From assembly GCA_937914815.1 (NCBI GenBank), contig CALDMI010000130.1:1-9516 (forward strand): a stretch of DNA of 9,516 nt. Reading direction: 5' to 3'. Within the stretch, counting starts at the first letter, position 1; each line of letters begins with the position of its first letter. Below the pieces are notes generated by a model. It was not told the DNA's origin, did not search any database, and saw nothing but the letters and a program-made list of their open reading frames with translations. This stretch comes from an uncultured Clostridia bacterium (GTDB lineage Bacteria > Bacillota > Clostridia > Oscillospirales > CAG-272). A program made the position numbers and the translations under genes. Shown one piece after another: positions 6,140 through 9,516 of this stretch.

Positions 6140-7053
6140 TATACACGGTACCGGAGGACGCCGCCGGCGAGCGGCTCGACGCATGGATAAGCGGCGCGGC
6201 GGACATCTCCCGCTCCCGCGCGCAGAAGCTCATAGATGACGGCGGCATACTCCGCAACGGCAAGCCCGCCGACAAAAAGGACAAGGTAGCCCCCGGGGAC
6301 GAGATAACGGTGACCCTCCCGGAGCCCGCGGAATGTAATGCGGAGCCGGAGGACATCCCGCTCGACATCGTCTATGAGGACGCCGACATAATAGTAATTA
6401 ACAAGCCGAAGGGCATGGTCGTCCACCCCGCGCCGGGAAACGAGCACGGGACACTCGTAAACGCCCTGCTCTGGCACTGCCGGGGAAATCTCTCCGGCGT
6501 CGGGGGCGTTATCCGCCCCGGAATAGTACACAGAATAGACAAGGACACGACCGGGCTCATCGTCGCGGCGAAGAATGACGCGGCGCACATATTTCTCTCA
6601 GAACAGCTGAAGAGCCACGGAATATCAAGAGAATACCACGCGCTCGTCACCGGGGGATTTTCCTCCGACAGCGGAACGGTTGACCTCCCGATAGGGCGGC
6701 ACCCGACGGACAGAAAGCGCATGGCGGTGGTCGACGGCGGGCGCGACGCCGTGACGCACTATACCGTTCTCGAGTGCTTCGGCGGGATAAGCTATCTGCG
6801 CCTGCTCCTCGAGACCGGGAGGACGCACCAGATAAGGGTTCACATGTCGCATACCGGGCACCCGCTCCTCGGAGATACGGTATACGGCGGGGGCAAAACC
6901 CGCTTTGAAAAGATACACGCCCCCCTGCTTTGCGGGCAGACCCTGCATGCAAAGCGCCTGACCCTCACGCACCCGAGCGGAGAGCGAATGACATTTGAAT
7001 GTCCGCTCCCCGAGTATTTTGAAAAGCTGCTTTCCATTCTCCGCGGAGAATGA
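6136..7053 (+). CDS. rluD: RluA/RluD-family pseudouridine synthase
   Basis: A 305-residue pseudouridine synthase of the RluA family. Residues about 12-61 are an S4-like RNA-binding domain (ERLDAWISG...ISRSRAQKLIDDGGILRNGK). The catalytic domain has VINKPKGMVVHPAPG (87-101), the catalytic Asp D135 in HRIDKDTTGL, REYHALVTG, and TGRTHQIRVHMSHTGHPLLGD. These enzymes isomerise uridine to pseudouridine in rRNA; RluD modifies helix 69 of 23S rRNA in E. coli. The Gram-positive gene next to lspA (ylyB in Bacillus) belongs to this group, but the exact target cannot be read from sequence. The ATG overlaps the lspA stop by four bases, and a GGAGA lies within the end of lspA, so translation is likely coupled. 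Ile is encoded by ATA in 15 of 22 cases. Confidence 0.94.
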   Translation: MIYTVPEDAAGERLDAWISGAADISRSRAQKLIDDGGILRNGKPADKKDKVAPGDEITVTLPEPAECNAEPEDIPLDIVYEDADIIVINKPKGMVVHPAPGNEHGTLVNALLWHCRGNLSGVGGVIRPGIVHRIDKDTTGLIVAAKNDAAHIFLSEQLKSHGISREYHALVTGGFSSDSGTVDLPIGRHPTDRKRMAVVDGGRDAVTHYTVLECFGGISYLRLLLETGRTHQIRVHMSHTGHPLLGDTVYGGGKTRFEKIHAPLLCGQTLHAKRLTLTHPSGERMTFECPLPEYFEKLLSILRGE

Positions 7054-7091
7054 GGCAAATAAAAAACACCCCGAAAATGAGGTAAAACAGA

Positions 7092-8768
7092 ATGATTGAG
7101 GCAAAGATCATATCATCTCTTGAAAACATCTTCCCCGACAGCGCATATCTTGCGTTTCCGGAGAAGAAAAGCATGTCGGTTCTCCGTAACGAGCGCTTTA
7201 CATTTCAGCTTCTCTACACGCTCACCCCGCGTGACGGGCTGCCGAATGAGTGGCGCGTCCGCTTCTCGATAACTGCGGAGGGCGAGCTCGCAAAATACGC
7301 GACGCTGCGCACGGTGGACTATCTTCCCGTGCTCCTCCCCACATATCCCGATGTGCCTGACGACGGAAACTATCTCCGCAGAGCACCGGGACTCTACCCA
7401 GACGTCCTCACCCCCCTGCACTACGGCAACTGTGCCCATGCGGTAAAGGGGCAGACCCGCGCCATATGGATAGATGTAAATGCAGACGGTGAGACCCTCC
7501 CTGCCGGAGTACATACACTCTCCCTTCACATAGTCGGCGAGGACGGAACCGACATCATGCGTGAAATATCGGTAGACGTCATTGACGCGCTCCTCCCGGA
7601 GCAGACCACGAAGCTTACGCAGTGGTTCCACTCCGACTGTCTCTCGGAATACTATCATGTCCCCGTCTGGTCGGACGAGCATTTCAGAATTATCGAGAAC
7701 TTCGTAAAATGCGCGGCGAGAAACGGCATGAACATGCTTCTCACCCCCGTATTCACTCCCCCGCTCGACACAAAGATAGGCGGAGAGCGCCCGACGGTGC
7801 AGCTCGTCGATGTCACAAGAAACGGCGGCAAGTACTCCTTCGGCTTTGATAAGCTCGACAGATTCCTTGACATAGCGAAGAGGTGCGGAATAAAGTATTA
7901 CGAGATCTGCCACTTCTTCACACAGTGGGGCGCACAGCACGCACCGAAGATAATGGCGACGGTTGACGGCGAATATAAGAAGATATTCGGCTGGGAGTCT
8001 GACGCTGTCGGCGAGTACAGCGACTTTTTGCGCGTGTTCATTCCGGAGTTCCTTGCGCACATGAAGTCCCGCGGAGAGGACAAGAAGTGCTTCTTCCATA
8101 TCTCGGACGAGCCGCTCACCGAGGAGGCGATAGCCTGCTATACGAAAGCGAAAAACAGTATCTCAGACCTGCTCGAAGGCTACACGATAATGGACGCGAT
8201 ATCGCACTATGAGATATATGAGCGCGGTATTCTCGATACCCCGATTCCCTGCAACGACCATATACAGCCCTTTATCGACCACGGTGTAAAAAATCTCTGG
8301 ACCTACTACTGCTGCGCGCAGTGCAACGGAGTATCAAACCGTCTTATTTCCATGCCCTCATGGCGTAACCGTTCGATAGGTATGCAGATGTACCGTTACA
8401 ACATCGTCGGCTTCCTGCAATGGGGATATAACTTCTATTACAACTGCTCCTCGGTCGACAATATCAATCCTTACACCGAGTTATCCGGCGATTCATGGGT
8501 TCCGGCGGGCGACGCTTTCTCGGTTTATCCGGGCAGAGACGGTGACGTGCTCGAGTCGCTCCGCATAATAGTCTTTTACGAGGCTCTCGAGGATCAGCGC
8601 GCAATGCAGCTCTGCGAGTCCTTGATAGGGCGCGAGCGCACGGTCACAGAGCTCGAGGCGGCGTTCGGCGCGCCGATAGTCTTCAGCGACTGTGCAAGAT
8701 CGGCAGCACAGCTTGAGCGCACGCGCGAAAGAATAAACGCGCTCATTAAAGAAGCGGTAAGCAAGTAA
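7092..8768 (+). CDS. GH123/DUF4091-family glycoside hydrolase, cytoplasmic
   Basis: A 558-residue protein. Residues about 30-165 look like a beta-sandwich domain, ending before LPEQTTKLTQWFHSDC. Residues about 175-510 resemble the barrel domain formerly called DUF4091 (glycoside hydrolase family 123 catalytic domain): NGMNMLLTPVFTPPLD, FFHISDEP (335-341), NLWTYYCCAQ, FLQWGYNFYYN (441-451), and a closing VYPG...SLRI...ALEDQRAM. The adjacent D339-E340 pair matches the Asp-Glu catalytic pair of characterised GH123 beta-N-acetylgalactosaminidases, which use substrate-assisted catalysis. The substrate here is unknown. There is no signal peptide or membrane segment, so it should act in the cytoplasm on imported sugars or glycosides. 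It starts 38 bp after the pseudouridine synthase gene with GAGG 8 bases before the ATG and no terminator between, and it is followed by a strong terminator, so it is probably the last gene of the cluster. Confidence 0.82.
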   Translation: MIEAKIISSLENIFPDSAYLAFPEKKSMSVLRNERFTFQLLYTLTPRDGLPNEWRVRFSITAEGELAKYATLRTVDYLPVLLPTYPDVPDDGNYLRRAPGLYPDVLTPLHYGNCAHAVKGQTRAIWIDVNADGETLPAGVHTLSLHIVGEDGTDIMREISVDVIDALLPEQTTKLTQWFHSDCLSEYYHVPVWSDEHFRIIENFVKCAARNGMNMLLTPVFTPPLDTKIGGERPTVQLVDVTRNGGKYSFGFDKLDRFLDIAKRCGIKYYEICHFFTQWGAQHAPKIMATVDGEYKKIFGWESDAVGEYSDFLRVFIPEFLAHMKSRGEDKKCFFHISDEPLTEEAIACYTKAKNSISDLLEGYTIMDAISHYEIYERGILDTPIPCNDHIQPFIDHGVKNLWTYYCCAQCNGVSNRLISMPSWRNRSIGMQMYRYNIVGFLQWGYNFYYNCSSVDNINPYTELSGDSWVPAGDAFSVYPGRDGDVLESLRIIVFYEALEDQRAMQLCESLIGRERTVTELEAAFGAPIVFSDCARSAAQLERTRERINALIKEAVSK

Positions 8769-8803
8769 GCGCTAATGCCCTTTAATTCAAAAAAGCAAAA
8801 AAG

Positions 8804-8846
8804 AAAAGACAGTCTTTGGCGCAGTGTCGCCGGGCTGTCTTTTTTT
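8804..8846. terminator. Bidirectional intrinsic terminator
   Basis: The outer stem pairs AAAAGACAG (8804-8812) with CTGTCTTTT (8835-8843), and an inner stem pairs GGCG (8818-8821) with CGCC (8828-8831). On the plus strand the stem runs into a T-tract (8840-8846); on the minus strand it is followed by TTTTCTTTTTT. It therefore can end both the plus-strand cluster (last stop 8768) and the converging minus-strand genes (last stop 8858). Confidence 0.85.
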
Positions 8847-8857
8847 GTGTGAATGCC

Positions 8858-9013
8858 TCACCTCGGAGCGTTGTCTTTCTTGTTTTTTGAGTTTCTTTCC
8901 GCGCCATTGTTCTTGTTTTTATAATATCCCTGAATGGCGTAATATTTTCTTCTGTCCTTGTCGGTCGCGAACTTTTTCGTCTTGGATTTTGCAAAAATCT
9001 TCAGTCCGAACAT
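8858..9013 (-). CDS. Small basic protein, 51 residues, function unknown
   Basis: An ATG at 9011-9013 opens a 51-codon frame (MFGLKIFAKSKTKKFATDKD at the start, ending DNAPR) with a TGA at 8858-8860. GGAGGAG (9028-9022) lies 8 bases upstream, among the best ribosome binding sites in the window. The frame overlaps the end of the upstream WYL-like gene by 13 bases, which suggests translational coupling. The protein has 12 Lys and 4 Arg against 4 acidic residues, one aromatic cluster (RRKYYAIQGYYKNK, 21-34), and a Lys/Asn-rich tail; no membrane segment or signal peptide is visible. The strong charge would suit binding to nucleic acid or ribosomes, but that is a guess. I do not recognise the family. 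A longer frame over the same bases (8782-8994) runs through the terminator and lacks a good ribosome binding site. Confidence 0.65.
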   Translation of the reverse strand: MFGLKIFAKSKTKKFATDKDRRKYYAIQGYYKNKNNGAERNSKNKKDNAPR

Positions 9014-9516
9014 TCTTCACACTCCTCCGTATATACTCTGTCAAGATATTCGTTTATGGCGTTGCAAACCTCCTCGGAAATCACGGCTGTATAATCCGAA
9101 ACAACAATTCTCTCGACATTGCAAAGCCTTACCGAGGTCGGTTTTAGGTCTCTTGTAACTCCCACTATGTAGTTATAATCGTTCACCGGAGAAACCTCAA
9201 CCGAAACCGGAATCATAGAAAGGCAATCCGACTTACAATAAAACCTGCACAGTTCATTTTTCCCGATAGCCGAAGCAAGCACGGGCAAAAGCTGATATGA
9301 AAACAGATATTCTCTTTGCCCGAATGTCCTCGATGAGTACTCTACCAGAAGTGTTCTCATATAGTTTGTAAAATCGGTATCGTAAAAATTCAGCTGTTCA
9401 TCATGTATCTGGAGAAAATCCTGTCTGCGCCTTTTATTGACCCTGAAAGGAATATTCACAACTCCGTCACCGTGAAATGTAAACGGACGCAGATACACAT
9501 TATGAATGTTACGCGC
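9001..9516 (-). CDS. WYL-like domain protein, N-terminus outside window
   Basis: The frame is open from the window edge to a TGA at 9001-9003, giving 171 C-terminal residues; an internal GTG at 9496-9498 exists but has no obvious ribosome binding site, so the gene most likely starts outside. The segment VEVSPVNDYNYIVGV...TSVRLCNVERIVVSD has the pattern of the second half of a WYL domain (a ligand-sensing Sm-like fold found in transcription regulators and in CRISPR and other defence-linked regulators). The preceding FSYQLLPVLASAIGKNELCRFYC fits the first half. Upstream is a basic stretch (RVNKRRRQDF). The assignment rests on pattern only. The C-terminus is rich in Glu and Cys (TEECEECSD) because it overlaps the ribosome binding site and start of the next gene. 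The base composition is clearly lower in GC than the genes to the left (about 40% in three 60-base lines counted), and Ile uses ATT more than ATA. Confidence 0.6.
   Translation of the reverse strand, partial: ARNIHNVYLRPFTFHGDGVVNIPFRVNKRRRQDFLQIHDEQLNFYDTDFTNYMRTLLVEYSSRTFGQREYLFSYQLLPVLASAIGKNELCRFYCKSDCLSMIPVSVEVSPVNDYNYIVGVTRDLKPTSVRLCNVERIVVSDYTAVISEEVCNAINEYLDRVYTEECEECSD

Noticed and set aside
5824..6588. Minus-strand open frame of 254 codons
   Set aside because: Antisense to lspA and the pseudouridine synthase gene, both well supported; arginine-rich shadow sequence.
7054..7091. Possible terminator between the pseudouridine synthase and glycoside hydrolase genes
   Set aside because: No stem of useful length is present; the A-rich spacer looks like an ordinary intergenic leader.
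7113..8099. Minus-strand open frame of 328 codons
   Set aside because: Antisense to the GH123-like gene, which has clear family motifs; no motif or ribosome binding site in the shadow frame.
8782..8994. Minus-strand 70-codon frame
   Set aside because: It reads through the terminator stem and has no good ribosome binding site, whereas the 51-codon frame over the same bases has GGAGGAG at proper spacing.
1..9516. CRISPR array, tRNA, rRNA, insertion sequence or riboswitch
   Set aside because: No spaced direct repeats, cloverleaf, rRNA-like sequence, transposase or terminal inverted repeats were recognised by reading; the only tandem repeat is inside the ygiQ coding tail.

Overview
The window comes from a Gram-positive bacterium of the Firmicutes, most likely an uncultured anaerobic clostridial lineage. 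The evidence is the presence of SepF and Mini-ribonuclease III, a yggS-sepF-yggT-lspA-rluD string that matches the Bacillus/Clostridium cell-division flank, and strong GGAGG-type ribosome binding sites. The main gene block is GC-rich but favours AUA for isoleucine (15 of 22 Ile codons in the rluD-type gene by hand count), which is an unusual combination.

Layout. Positions 1-3870 (minus strand) hold a tightly packed unit transcribed leftwards: mrnC (Mini-RNase III), hisS (histidyl-tRNA synthetase), then ygiQ (radical SAM, UPF0313), whose 3' end runs off the window. Positions 3871-4104 form a divergent control region with two overlapping promoter-like elements facing mrnC, one good sigma-A promoter facing yggS, a 9-bp inverted repeat between them, and a short GC hairpin in the mrnC leader. 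Positions 4105-8768 (plus strand) hold a co-directional cluster: yggS (PLP homeostasis), sepF (Z-ring anchor), yggT (small membrane protein), lspA (signal peptidase II), a RluD-type pseudouridine synthase, and a GH123/DUF4091-family glycoside hydrolase without a signal peptide. A strong stem-loop with T-runs on both sides (8804-8846) ends this cluster and also the converging minus-strand genes. Positions 8858-9516 (minus strand) are AT-richer and contain the 3' part of a WYL-like protein and an overlapping 51-residue, very basic small protein with an excellent Shine-Dalgarno sequence.

How the genes fit together: the left unit concerns RNA maturation and tRNA charging (plus a radical SAM enzyme of unclear role). 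The right cluster concerns division, envelope lipoprotein processing and rRNA modification. Compared with Bacillus subtilis order, ylmH, divIVA and ileS are missing between yggT and lspA, and a glycoside hydrolase sits where pyrR would follow the pseudouridine synthase gene.

Most of the window is conventional housekeeping DNA. The parts that merit a second look are the 18-bp in-frame tandem repeat in the ygiQ tail, the divergent control region, the placement of the cytoplasmic GH123-like gene, and the WYL-like/51-residue pair at the right edge. I see no clear evidence of a wholly new system.
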